Assembly (NCBI GenBank): GCA_014379915.1
Contig: JACMKV010000377.1
Span: forward strand, 1 to 5,811
Length of the DNA: 5,811 bases
Direction: 5' to 3'
Source: Burkholderiales bacterium
GTDB lineage: Bacteria; Pseudomonadota; Gammaproteobacteria; Burkholderiales; JACMKV01
A model generated the notes under the pieces. It saw only the letters and a list, made by a program, of their open reading frames with translations, searched no databases and was not told the origin of the DNA. The position numbers were made by a program, and so were the translations under genes. Shown in pieces: positions 5,617 to 5,811 of this stretch (positions within the stretch are counted from its first letter, which is position 1; every line of letters starts with the position of its first letter).

Positions 5617-5811
5617 CTGGCTACTTATCAGGAACTTTCGGATTTTCTGGCTGGAGTCGAGCGCCGCGCTTACAAGCACGCGGTGTTTGCAGTGCGCGAT
5701 GAACACCTGGCACTCGACCTCGTGCAGGACGCCATGTTGAAGCTTGCCGAGAAGTACGCGATGCGCCCTTGCGAAGAGTTGCCGATGCTGTTTCAGCGGA
5801 TTCTGCAAAAC
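5617..5811 (+). CDS. ECF-like RNA polymerase sigma factor, 5' part (runs off window)
   Basis: The reading frame is open from 5536 to the window end without a stop. From 5617 it gives 65 residues that resemble region 2 of sigma-70/ECF factors. ELSDFLAGVERRAYKHAVFA (6-25) is followed by VRDEHLALD and then DLVQDAMLKLAEKY (34-47), the amphipathic core-binding helix, and LPMLFQRILQN (55-65). I recall a sigma factor with this beginning divergent from ilvB in betaproteobacteria. Aligned with the remembered start MA..xELSDFL, the initiator falls on CTG at 5617. The frame has no ATG or GTG upstream; other options are ATT 5611 or TTG 5545. The first in-frame ATG (codon 40) lies inside the core helix, too late to be the start. 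Start position is therefore uncertain; only the 3' truncation is caused by the window. Target promoters are unknown, and gene symbol is left blank. Confidence 0.8.
   Translation, partial: MATYQELSDFLAGVERRAYKHAVFAVRDEHLALDLVQDAMLKLAEKYAMRPCEELPMLFQRILQN

Overview
The window looks like a stretch of betaproteobacterial chromosome of moderately high GC. The protein sequences support this: the short PSD-A phosphatidylserine decarboxylase, a class I IlvC, an acetolactate synthase with a GEA motif, and the gene order ilvB-ilvN-ilvC-psd-pssA with a divergent sigma factor all match my recollection of that class. No database search was possible. Genus and species cannot be read from the sequence.

Layout. 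Five complete genes lie head to tail on the minus strand, so transcription runs from high to low coordinates: ilvB (5370-3673), ilvN (3513-3022), ilvC (2967-1951), psd (1819-1169) and pssA (963-175). The first three catalyse the early common steps of valine, leucine and isoleucine synthesis. The last two convert CDP-diacylglycerol plus serine to phosphatidylserine, then phosphatidylethanolamine. Upstream and divergent, on the plus strand, is the 5' part of an ECF-like RNA polymerase sigma factor gene that runs off the window end. It has no in-frame ATG or GTG where the protein should begin.

Non-coding DNA. Spacers in this gene string are unusually wide (about 54 to 205 bp) and several hold good inverted repeats. 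The ilvC-psd gap has two tandem hairpins, the second followed by a T tract on the minus strand. They may act as a full or partial terminator separating the amino-acid genes from the phospholipid genes. The ilvB-ilvN gap has a perfect 8-bp inverted repeat. The ilvB/sigma divergent region has two more hairpins and a plausible ilvB promoter. Downstream of pssA (1-174) is a very GC-rich cluster of small hairpins with two identical 40-bp direct copies 94 bp apart, resembling REP-type intergenic repeats.

Assessment. All complete coding genes are ordinary housekeeping genes with intact active sites. I do not see a novel multi-gene system, mobile element, CRISPR array, or tRNA or rRNA gene. The points worth checking are the repeat cluster, the missing conventional start of the sigma gene, and the structured spacers.
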